Below are positions 11,915 through 22,000 of a stretch of DNA of 64,000 nt, piece by piece. Below the pieces are notes generated by a model. It made no database searches. It saw only the letters and a list, made by a program, of their open reading frames with translations, and was not told the DNA's origin. The stretch is from Galbula dea (taxonomy: Eukaryota; Chordata; Aves; Piciformes; Galbulidae), in assembly GCA_013399015.1 (NCBI GenBank), contig VWZX01009005.1:890716-954715 (forward strand). Reading direction: 5' to 3'. Numbering within the stretch: position 1 is the stretch's first letter; the number at the start of each line of letters is the position of its first letter. The translations under genes were made by a program, and so were the position numbers.

Positions 11915-14407
11915 ACAACACTTGTTTGTAACCAGTTAGACAACCTAAAAGCATGTTCTTGAACAAACCTTGCTCAGAAGCGTAAATTACAGTCCCATTA
12001 ACTGATGAACAAAAAAAGAAAGCAGGGAGCTACTAAAGTCAGGACCCTCAAGCAAAGGCCAGTTCCTTTGGTCTTAAACTGATCCTTTCTCCCACGCCCA
12101 CCTCCCAGTTAATGAGTACTGCTTGCAAGAAGCGCACTCTCCTGTGACACCAAGGGGGAAGTGATCATGAACACAGAGCAAGTCAGAATACCGCACAGAC
12201 ATAACTGAGGGCCAAAGCATGCAGGCAGACAAGGACTTTCACATGGGGTAGTTACAAGGTTTTATTAAAGGAGATGCTTCCACAGGGGAAGAGAAGTAGG
12301 TGGAATGAGTGAAGCCTAGAACACTACATTTAAAGTCATCTGACTTGCAGACAAGAAAAATGAACTGCTTTCCAGAAATGGAAAGCTGACTTTGCCAGTA
12401 GAAGTACCTGAATTGCTCAGCTTAAGAAAGCAAAGGTTTAAAACAGACACTTTTGATCTCTATTGTTACATGATGAAGGTCTACTTGAAGGAGGAGTAAG
12501 ACCCTTTTAACTGAAAGGCTTAATAACAGAACAGCAAGTAAGCCTAGGCCAGAAATGAGAAAACATTTCTAATGAGGACAACAAGCTTCTGGAACAGCCT
12601 CTTCCTAAGACTGCTAGGAACCCAAGCCAACAAACAAAACGCCACCCCAACTCTTCAATAAAATAATGTCCAGCTGCCGTTTTAAGATAGAGATCAAGAG
12701 CTGCTTATCAGAAAAACTAAGCAGAGTTGATGGCCAGAGATGTTTATTCCAGTCCTGTGTTAGCAAGTCAATGTCAAGGTAAATAATCACTAAAAGAGGT
12801 TCCAACTAAATAACACTTGAACAAACAAAATGTACACTTACTCTTGAGTATTACAAAAAACCCTATTGTATTTTTGTTTAATCCTAGTTATCCTAGCATT
12901 ATCCAATGTAATACAGTTTCAAAGTAACAAATACAAACTCCAATAACTGCCTGAAACAGTGAATCTGAAGAGGAAAGCTTCTTCCTCCCTCCCCAACTGA
13001 GATGCTTCTGGATCTTCTTTAGAAACGTTTGTTAGTGGAAAAAACACGTTTCCGTAGGAAAGGCCATCATGAGATTCCACATTGCCACTTTCAACTCCAA
13101 ATTAATGCACTGAAGTTAACAAAGGAGCACCATTAAAGACGAGGAACAAAACCAACGAGACAATGCAAGCGTGCCTCAGGATAATTAGAACCCTCGTTCT
13201 TTTTAATTCAAGTGTGACTACTGCCCATTTGATATGCAATGGCCAGAATACAGACACAGAGACACCCCACAGAGACTCTGCAGCCTTCAGTACATTGCTT
13301 CTTTCACAAATGCATTATTAATTACCACTAGAAACCAGCAGACTCTAGTTTCCTCACAGCTGTGCACACCCTGCACAGGGAACAGGCACAGGTCGCCAAG
13401 TAAGGCTTTGTTAATGAACACGTTGCTGGGACACTAAACGGAGTTCTAAGCAGATCTCAAGGGGGAAAAAATAGCACAGTTTCTTTCCTTATATTTTTTC
13501 AGATGCCCTGTAGAATGTTTCTTAATGTTCTCAAACAGCACCTATGGGTAGCTGACAAAAGTTTCTGCCCAGCAGATGCCCGCTTCGACAAAGCACGCAG
13601 ATTCACTGCCTGAAACTAACAATAATTCTAATAGGAGCACAAGGTAAGCTCTTAGGGGTCTAATTTCACTGGTGTCGGTTGGCACCTGCTCCTATGAATA
13701 GCTTTTTGCATCACAGCGGTTTTAAAAATCGCTAAGGCACAGTGCAATGAGCTATTCCTAGAAACGACACGACACAAGTGAAGTCTGTGGGAATCTCGTC
13801 CCCACGCAGGGCGGTGGGAGCGGGCAGGCCCCCGTGGCGCAGGAGGCGTTCAGAAGGGGATGCTTCTCTACGGAAACCCGCACCGCGCCCTCGAAACCGC
13901 GTACCGCCACCGCGGTCGGTACCCACAGCGTAAATGGCAGAGCCAGCGCTGACCTCCACAGCTGCATGCAACCAGTCGTTAGCTCCGACAAACCCACGGG
14001 GGCACTCCAGCCGCTTGTCCCCGGTGGGCTCCCCTCCGAGCCCTCCGAGCCCCGCAGCGGGACCCCCCGGCTGAGGCGCTGCCCACAGCCACAGACACGC
14101 CGGTACCACCGCGGCGTGACGCAGCAGGGGGACGACCCCGACAGGCGACGACCCCGACTGACCAGGGCCCACGCACGTACACCACCCACCCAGCCCCCCC
14201 TTCCGCCCCGCGGGCCGTTCCCCGGCCCCTCGCCTCCTGGCCCCCTTAACCACCCCAGACAGTCACGATCCGAGGCCGTCCCCTTTCCCCAATTCCACAA
14301 GCTGCCCTGCGGCCCCGACCTCTCCTCAGCAGGCTCTCGGGCATGGAGGAGCCCTGCCCTCCCGGGGTACTTGTGGCCCAGGCAGCCCCCGCCCCTTCCC
14401 TCCCTAC

Positions 14408-14469
14408 CTGCCGGTTGCCTCCCAGGGCCGCCGGGACAGCTGAGCAGCAGCCAGAGGTGCAGTGCGACC
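14408..14469 (-). CDS. B3GALNT2: B3GALNT2 coding exon 1 (3' part; start lost in gap)
   Basis: The visible part reads VALHLWLLLSCPGGPGRQPA before the donor GCAG|gtaggg (after 14408), and leaves one G that joins GT of exon 2. It resembles the human N-terminus, where a short cytoplasmic tail is followed by a hydrophobic signal anchor containing ALHLWL. The hydrophobic run here is the end of that anchor. The initiator Met and roughly 14-15 residues should lie within the N run at 14470-14546. The same residues read in other frames give nothing sensible. Confidence 0.85.
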
Positions 14470-14546
14470 NNNNNNNNNNNNNNNNNNNNNNNNNNNNNNN
14501 NNNNNNNNNNNNNNNNNNNNNNNNNNNNNNNNNNNNNNNNNNNNNN
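14470..14546. other. Assembly gap (77 N)
   Basis: A run of 77 N lies inside the CpG island and covers the start codon of B3GALNT2. A further single N is at 14733. GC-rich promoters are typical places for such gaps. Confidence 0.99.
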
Positions 14547-15952
14547 CAGCCAGCCCCTTTCCCTCCGCGCCTGCCGCTCCCAACTGCGCTGGGGCGACGG
14601 CTCGACTCGGCCGCCCGTGGCTCCTCCCTGCGTTGCCGCCGCTCGGCCGGGCCGGGCTCCGCTGCCCCGCGGCCGCCGGGAGCTGCAGTCCCGCCCCGGC
14701 GCCGGCGGGCAGTGGCGGAGCGGGCGGTGGCGNACAGCGCGGCCCCGGGAGGCTGAGGCGAGCGGGGCTGGGTCTGTCGCGCGCGGCGGGGCAGCGGCAG
14801 CTCAGTGTGGGGAGGTGAAGGGGACTGGTCTCCCGCCGGCACATGCCGAGGAAGAATGGTTTTACCTAACGTTTTACATGGCAGAGAAGCGCAGACGTCG
14901 GGGGAGGGGAAAGTCAGCGGGGGCACCGTAGTCCTTACAGGTTGCTCCCTTCTGGGGAGCCGCGGGGCATCTCCTGTGAGCACTCCGGCTGCCCTCGGGT
15001 CCCAGCCGCTGGCCTCGCCTTCCGCCGTGCTGGCCGTTCCCGCGGCTCCCGGCGCTATGCTGTGCCGTGGGGCCAGGCCCTGCCGCAGGACTGCGCCGGG
15101 ACACCAGCGACGGGGAAACTCTCTTTCTTTGTGCAACGCTGCGGTTATCTGCTGAAAGCCCCCTCCATAGAGTCAATGTATAGTAACAAACAGTTTTCCA
15201 GAAGACTCCTTTACTAATCCAATGACGAGGAGAGAGAGTCATTTTGGCAAAAAACTGCAATGCTATTGCAAACTGTTTCTGAAGCACTTAAGTCCAGCAA
15301 GGAACGTGTTATTTGACCGAAATTCCAAGGGTGATTTTATACAAACGAAGTGTCCTTAATTGTGACTGGATCATGGTGAAAAATTGATGGTTGCATTCCT
15401 GTTCAGTAGTATCTTATCAGATGTTAATAATCCAGGCTCAGTTTTGCATTTTACCTACAGCCTTCACATTGAGAAGTTGCATAACTACAGACTGACCTGC
15501 CAAGAGGGCAACCATCTGCAGACCTACCATAATGTCCATTTTCTATCATGATCTCTGCAAGATTTTTAAAGCCAGCCTCCCAGCTTCATCATCCATAAAA
15601 GATGCATGCAGCAGCCTCTCATGGTCTATGATGCTGAAGGTGAGCACCTGTGCATAAATGTGAAATGATCAGACCCAAACATTAACTTGGTTTTCAGAAT
15701 TTCCCATTAGCAAACCAGTTTCAGTTTGCAATCTTAAGGGCATTTATGAGAACTAGTGTTTTGGGGAAGCAAGTCGATATCAGTGCCTAAAGACAGATTT
15801 GAAGCACCAAGTTTTACGCACACTTTTGGAAAGTTTTGGCTTGTACAAAAATGAGATTTTTATCAGGTATTTAAGAATCTTGAATATATATAAGCTATGA
15901 AAAGACAAATGTATCTGGAATATAACTTCTAGATAATGTTACATTATTTTCC

Positions 15953-16012
15953 TCAAAGACAGAAAATTTTGATTTGGGTTACACCTATTCTAGGTATCAT
16001 TTACATAAAAAT
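15953..16012 (+). repeat. 60-bp direct repeat, copy 1
   Basis: This 60-base segment starts TCAAAGACAG and ends ACATAAAAAT. It recurs without visible mismatch at 16029-16088, with a 16-base AT-rich spacer and a period of 76. The identity implies a recent local duplication. Confidence 0.9.
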
Positions 16013-16028
16013 CATTTAAATACATAAT

Positions 16029-16088
16029 TCAAAGACAGAAAATTTTGATTTGGGTTACACCTATTCTAGGTATCATTTACATAAAAAT
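16029..16088 (+). repeat. 60-bp direct repeat, copy 2
   Basis: This is the second copy of the segment at 15953-16012, apparently identical, offset by 76 bases. Confidence 0.9.
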
Positions 16089-16731
16089 ACACCATTTTCA
16101 TTCTGGGCCTCCTAAGCAGATCTACTCTTCTGATTTTAGAGACTCAGGTGGTACCTCTGGCACACGAATGCTGGGCACAAGAGCTGGAAATAGAAAAGAC
16201 AGAAATTTTGGTTCCCAGGCTGCTTGCAAACTAAAGATGCTTCTGTTAAATTTGATTATATCTCTAAATAAGCCTCTTCTGTCTGACATGGAAATGGAAA
16301 ACTACCAGAGCTGTAGTTACATACTAGCCAGTCTGTAGCATTCAATTTTTTAATGTTTGTCTGCTTAATTATTGCCCTGAGTGGGTGACTATGATTTTTT
16401 TTAGGACACTGCCAGCAGACAAGAAGAGCAAGAAGGAAAGCAGAGCTGTATGTGTTTTAGCAGAGTTTGTCCCCAGGGAGTTGTGTCTTTTATTGATCTC
16501 TGTGTGCTCCATCTGAAAGCAAAGACTGGTGAGATTCCATTTTAGGGATTTGGGGCTTAACTTTCTCCACACCTTGCATTAATACTGACATATTACATTT
16601 CACATTGCACCTTCAGTTATTTAAAGAAAATTATTAAAAGAGATTACAGATCAGAGTAGGAAGGATTTTATTAGAGTTTAATGGATTGTAAATTTGCATC
16701 CCAAGAGTATATTTTATTTTTTTTCCAGTGT

Positions 16732-17037
16732 TCATAACTTAAACAGGTTCACTGTGTGTACTGAGGAATTATGAATCCTTTCCATACCTTCCTTAGGATG
16801 TTTAGAAGAAATAGACTTTGCTTCTTTTCCCAAACGAGAGAGATGCTCCCTGCCTGCCCTTTTGGCTTTCTGAAGCGCAGATGCAAAGGAGTTCCCAGAC
16901 TCCTTAACTTGGACTAGTAATGCCCAAGTGCCTAATGCCATCAGTGTCGCTCGGATCTCTTGAGGGCAGACAAAGAAATCCTGTGAAAACTGATCTCTGG
17001 AGAAGAGGCTGTCTTGCTGACAGGCCTGCCAGCTCAT
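16732..17037 (-). other. Unassigned open frame, 101 codons
   Basis: The frame starts MSWQACQQDSLF and runs to HTVNLFKL, with an in-frame stop just upstream (about eight codons before the Met). The middle (CPQEIRATLMALGTWALLVQ) and the basic part after it look more protein-like than neighbouring frames, and the stretch keeps some CpG. I recognise no family and see no clear splice sites that would make it an exon. It could be a decayed transposon or retrocopy fragment, or chance. Confidence 0.25.
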
Positions 17038-17107
17038 ATGATTAGCCGTGGCAAAGAGAAATCAGTGGTATGTGCCCAGCCAGTGCTAAGGACCGGGATG
17101 CGCAGGC

Positions 17108-17296
17108 ATGAAGAGAGATGCTATTAGAAAGCTTTGGGCAGCACGCAGCAGGCAGCCAGCGTGGTGTGAGGCCTACGCTCATTTGTACGCTGAGTGGAGG
17201 CAAGAATCTAACGAGATTTTGCCCATGGCTATCTTCCTTAATGGTCTCTTAAGGGAGACGTACAAGTCACTTGAAAAAGATCCAGATACAGTATGA
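17108..17296 (+). other. Unassigned open frame, 62 codons
   Basis: This frame begins MKRDAIRKLWAARSRQPAW and ends with a glutamate- and lysine-rich part before the stop. It lies 70 bases from, and on the opposite strand to, the frame at 16732-17037. It keeps several CpG sites, unusual for this AT-rich intergenic stretch. No family is recognised and no promoter is visible, so coding status is doubtful. Confidence 0.2.
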
Positions 17297-17737
17297 CTAC
17301 CAATTCTATCCTACATTCCCCTTTATTAAGAGATTCAGGAACTAAAAAGGTCAAGGAGGCAGTATTTCCTTTAGAGAAACCACACTGCTTTGACTCTTTC
17401 CATCACAGTGGTTAAATGCTTTAGGGCATGATTGCAATGGAACTGAATCTTGCAACCCCTTCATACCAGCTGACCATAAATAGCCTGTAGCTGAGCTCTG
17501 TAAGAAGCTGTGAACCTAGAAAACTATGTGGTGTCGTAAGTTGCACTGATTTTTTTTGGTTTGGGTTGGGTTGGGTTTTTTTTTGTTAAGGCTGCCCAGT
17601 GCTTCCCAGTTGGACTGTCTTGAAGCTATTCCACACTTTATCTCTTTGGGCTGACCATTGCAGTGACAACAACCTGTTTCACACAGCAATGTTTGGTAAA
17701 TTCCAGCTAAACTAATTCAGTAATTTCTGAAAAGCTG

Positions 17738-19085
17738 GAATAGAACAGAATAGAATAAAATAGAACAGGACTATTTTGGTTGGAAGGAACCTACAATGAT
17801 CTAGTCCAACTGCCTGACCAACTCAAGGCTGACCAAAAGTTAAAGCATGACATTAGGGTCATTGTCCAAATGCCTCTTAAACACTGACAGGCTTGGGGCA
17901 TCAACCACCTCACTAGGAAGCCAGTTACAGTGTTTGACCACCCTCTTGGTAAAGAAATGCTTCCTAACATCCAGTCTAAACCTCCCCTGATGCAGCTTTG
18001 AACCATTCCCACATGTCTCATCACTGGATCCCAGGGAGCTCAACACCTCCCTCTCCACTTCTCCTTGGGAAGCTGTAGAAAGCAATGAAGCTACCCCTCA
18101 GCCTCCTCCAAACTAGACAAGCCCAAAGTCCTTAGCCACTCCTCGTAGGACATTCCTTCCAGTCCTTTCACCAGATTTGCTGCCTTCCTCTGGACACATT
18201 CAAGATCCTTCACATCTTCAAATTGTGGGGCCCAGACCTGCACATAGTACTCAGGGCAAGACCACACCAACAGTGAATACAACAGGATAATCACCTCTTT
18301 TGACTGGCTGGTTATTCTGTGCTTGAAGCACCTCAGGATGTGATTTTCCATCGTGGCTGCCAGGGCACACTTCTGACTCACATTGAGCCTGCTGTGGACC
18401 AGCACTCCCAGGTTCCTTTCTGCAGGGCTGCTTCCCAGCCACTCCTCTCCCTGTTTATACTTGTGCCTGGCACTGTTCCATCCTAGGTGCAGGATCCAGC
18501 ATTTTGACTTTCATTCTATTAATCATTGTCCAATACTGCAATCCATCTAGATCCTTCTGCAAAGCCTCCAGTCCCTCAAGAGAGTCAACAGCACCTCCCA
18601 GTTTGGTATCAGCAAATGTGCTAATGGTGCATTCAACTCCTGCATCTAAATCATTGATAAATATATTGAACAGAACTGGCCTTAGAACTGAACCCTGGGA
18701 AACACCACTGGTGACTGGTCACCAGCCAAATGTAGCTACATTCATTACAACACTTTGAGCTCTGCCCTTCAACCAGTTCTTCACCCAGCACACTGTGAAC
18801 CCACTCATCCCACAGATGGAAAATTTTGTCCAGAAGGATGCTGTGAGGGACAGTATCAAAAGCCTTACTAAAATCCAGAAAAACTACATCTACTGTCCTG
18901 CCTTCATCCACTGTGTGGGTAACTTAATCATAGAAGGATATCAAATTAAACAGGACTTTCCTTTTGTGAACCCATGTTGACTGTGTCTGATGATTGCATT
19001 ATTCTTTAAATGCCTTTCAGCAGTACCCAATATAATGTCCTCCATAATTTTTCCAGTTATTTCTTCCAAATTAACTTCCAGTTAA
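17738..19085 (-). mobile_element. CR1 LINE fragment, RT and 3' end
   Basis: This is a decayed CR1 in minus orientation. Its 3' tail, of TTCTATTCTG-type units, lies at about 17738-17770. Then comes the conserved 3' segment ('...GTTGGACTAGATCATTGTAGGTTCC'), the ORF2 C-terminus (about 18091-18405), and RT motifs FLDFSKAFDTVPHSIL (about 18840-18890) and HGFTKGKS near 18960. Stops and frame breaks are frequent. It has fewer intact codons than the copy at 4.7 kb, so it is older. Confidence 0.9.
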
Positions 19086-22000
19086 GGAACTAAGAACATG
19101 AATAAAAAATGTTCTTGTTTTGTCTAAAATTATTTGTCTATTATTTTGCTGATTTATTTTTTTAAATGAAGTTTTTGCATCCTCAAGTCTATTTGGAGCA
19201 GTGATTTTAGGTCAGCAAAAATGTGTCATAACTTGCTTTTCTTCCTTCATGTTTTCTGTGCAGGAGTTTTAACAGTTTTGGCACATGGCTCTGATTTGTG
19301 GCAGAAGCCACAGTTTAGACTGACACTTCTGAGGTCCAAGAATATTCTGTAGGGTCTCCCTTTCACTGGCACTGTAAAACCCACCCTAATCTGCATGAGA
19401 GTTGCTAACTGCCATACAAAACTGGGTTGGAGGACATCACAGTTATCCAGACATAGCAATAATAAATTTCACAGTCTTAGTTGACTCCATGTCATGTTTA
19501 TAACAATCAAAAATAGAAATGGTCCCAAAACCACCTGTATGGTAGCAGCTGAATCTTGACAGTTACATCTCAAAGAGTGAATAGGGGAATGTCTTGCAGA
19601 GATGTGGAACAGGAGAATAGAAACCAAATATTCAATAATCAGACAACAGCCAGCTGGTGAGGTTAGCTACTTCACATCCAGCTAGTATGCAGCTATTTTT
19701 AACAAGTGGCACAGAGACTTCAGGATGCAGGTACAGAAGAGAATAAGGTTTAGAGGAAGTCCTGCTGAGACACCTGTGACAGTAAGCACACTTCTTAATC
19801 ACATGCCTGGTAATGAGTTAAGCAGTTGTGGGGATTACAAAGCAGACTGGCCACATATCAGTTATAATTTTATAATTATCTAGCACAGGATAGATAATAT
19901 TCAGGCTACATTTAATTAAAACAAACAAACAAAAACCCCACCAAAAACATAACTTAGTGCTGTTTTCCCCTCAGATTGCTTACCTGCTTTAGGATGGATG
20001 TGCTCTGCTGGAGAATGCATCAGGTGTCTATTTCATTTGTTGGAGAAGATGCAAGATTAATGAAGATGAAGTGGGACCATGAAATACTGTTGCAAGGTTA
20101 AGAGTCATTGCTGCTTGGGACAACTGGGTGCTGTCATTGCATCTGTGCAATACCAGGAAAATAATAAAACTAAGCATTTCACATTGCTATTTTGACTTGA
20201 GTTTCTGGGTGTTTTACTTGCTAACGTCACTCCAGTTTGTAGAGCTGAGGATTCATAGCTGAAGCCTGAGCAAATGGGAACATTGTTTGAGATGCTGGAA
20301 GAGCTAACTCTTTAGAAGAGGCAGGTACTGACAATTTCACCTGTTCTGTTAAGGCTCTGCCTCAGCTTCCCACTTTAAGATGGGAATAGTTCCACCCTCG
20401 CATTCCTCCAGGATACTGTGGAGACACTTTCTGAAGCAATCTGTGATAAGCACCACAGAGAAGTTCATCAGGGAATAGCACTACACTGAAAGAAGAATTT
20501 GTGAGTAAATCAGGCCCAGGGCTACACAATGAAGACACCAAAATAGTATTGAGTAACTGCTCATTAACTGAGCATTGCCTGTACTGTGCCTTGTGGGAAT
20601 TCCTGGAGTGGCAATCCAGAACAGCAGTGCATACAAATGAGAGAGGCAAACAGAAGATGCATAAGCAAATTTAACTCTCCCATTTCTTAAATGAGTGCTT
20701 AACTTAGCTTCTCTAATGATCTTTTAATGTATTTTTTGCATTATTCAGATTCTGTTTAAATATCCTCAAATGTGTTCACATTCTTGTTACAAGTATTTGT
20801 TCAGCTGATATGGGCATGACTGTAAAAAACAGTCACTTTTGTAGCCTTCTAATTTCTCATTAATAGATATTTCATAGTTGCTCTCTACAGTTATTTTCCA
20901 GACTCTGAAGCAAACTCCCAGAACATAACATGTATAAGAAAGAAGGCCTCAGAGAGGCTATTATCTATAACATTCTTTATATTCTCAAGTTTCTGTTGAG
21001 GTATTTTTTCATGAGGATCTTAGCATCTGAAGCATCTTAGCATCACTTGATCTCTTAAGGATATGACTAAAATTCATACCAGCACTGCAGATGTACATAT
21101 TGGAAATCCCTGTTCTGTTCTGATGAATAGGATAAAAGCTGGTGTGCTCTCCAGAGGGAAATCTCTCAGACAAGAATCAGTACAAGAACCATGGCAGTGA
21201 ACAGTCTATGCAACAAGAAAGTTAAGGATAAATTTATAGGCAAAAGTCACGTGAGCTACACTTGCCAGAGAGAGGCTGTTACACAGTAAATATCTTTAAA
21301 GTAACTGCTACTTGAAAAGGTTTTAAAAAGTCACAATGGTTCTTTTCTATAAAGTTAGGCTCATTCCTTCCTTTCTCTGACAAGAATTGTGCCTCTCTTT
21401 AGAGCATGCTATAGAAAGAATTAAGGGTTTAAGTATGCATCCTAAGTCCAAAGCACAACAGGCTGTGGTACAGTGAGAGGCTATGCAACAGACAGATTCT
21501 GTGGAATGGGTGGGCTTTTGACATGCTCTTATGCCATGCCTAGTGCATCTTCTGTAGAATGCTATTCTCAGCATTAGCAGTGGCCTAAGCCCTGTTCTAG
21601 CTGTGTACTTATGCTGTGGTATATAAGGAAGTATTGGGCCTAGACTCCAATCATAGGAAAAAACCTCCTACCCTGAAATAAAAAGCCAGCAGCCAGGAGC
21701 AAGGTCTGCATGTGAAGGAAAAGTGCAGCAGTCTGTCACATAAAAGCTGTTGCATGGTTCTGCAAAGAGGAAGGCAACCAAGAGATAATTAGTGTGTCAC
21801 TGCACAGGGGGCCTGCTCAGCCCTAGAGACAGGCCTGACTGCTGTCTGTGGTCACAGCGCTTGCTCAAGGGAGCAAAAGGCACAATGTAAGTGCTGGCAC
21901 AGTGGCAATGAGGAACAGGCATCCAAGTTATATGTGAAACTGGAAAATGAAGTTCAAGAAGGGAGTACATACCAACTCCAACTGACACACCCAAAGATTC

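Larger units (their letters stand above)
2959..14407 (-). other. B3GALNT2 intron 1, repeat-rich
   Basis: This is an 11.4-kb first intron. It holds a long CR1 LINE (about 4745-6862) and a solo LTR (10705-11436), both opposite in direction to the gene, plus a CCAA/A-rich simple repeat at about 3521-3580, a G-tract at 7963-7990 and an AGCT-rich near-palindrome at 11859-11914. In the remaining stretches (3.0-4.7, 6.9-10.7 and 11.5-13.8 kb) I see no supported exon or RNA gene. The short open frames there have no family resemblance that I recognise. Confidence 0.75.
1..14800 (-). other. B3GALNT2: B3GALNT2 gene, 5' part (exons 1-4), partial
   Basis: This is the 5' part of beta-1,3-N-acetylgalactosaminyltransferase 2, a GT31-family type II membrane enzyme of the endoplasmic reticulum. 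It adds GalNAc in beta-1,3 linkage to GlcNAc on the O-mannose glycan of alpha-dystroglycan. Four exons are visible on the minus strand (14408-14469 and onward into the gap, 2811-2958, 1403-1503, 103-296). They join in frame and match the first roughly 190 residues of the human protein of about 500 residues, as I remember it. The remaining exons, including the catalytic DXD region, lie beyond position 1. Intron 1 is 11.4 kb and holds most of the repeats. The upper boundary given is a guess within the CpG island, because the transcription start cannot be seen. Confidence 0.93.
13800..15120 (-). promoter_or_regulatory. B3GALNT2: CpG island, B3GALNT2 promoter and exon 1
   Basis: This is a sharp GC- and CpG-rich island in AT-rich surroundings, with dense CG dinucleotides from about 13.8 to 15.1 kb. 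It surrounds B3GALNT2 exon 1 (donor after 14408). Sp1-type GC boxes (for example CCGCCCC near 14691) and CTTCCGCC, an ETS-like core on the other strand, near 14199 and 15019 are visible. No TATA box is evident. The likely start of transcription is between the gap and about 14.8 kb. The long open frames on both strands here are by-products of high GC. Confidence 0.85.

Noticed and set aside
12540..12640. A stretch resembling the end of CR1 ORF2 (GAGGACAACAAGCTTCTGGA)
   Set aside because: The likeness is short and the conserved CR1 3' segment and tail do not follow, so it was not called as a CR1.
13834..14931. 365-codon plus-strand open frame, and the 296-codon minus frame over the same stretch
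   Set aside because: Both run through the CpG island and the N gap. High GC removes stop codons in several frames at once, and the composition (Pro/Arg/Ala-rich) is typical of this. The real coding part here is only the end of B3GALNT2 exon 1.
17551..17585. GGGTT repeats resembling an interstitial telomere
   Set aside because: The unit is GGGTT/GGTTT, not TTAGGG, and is short. It is an ordinary G/T-rich simple repeat.
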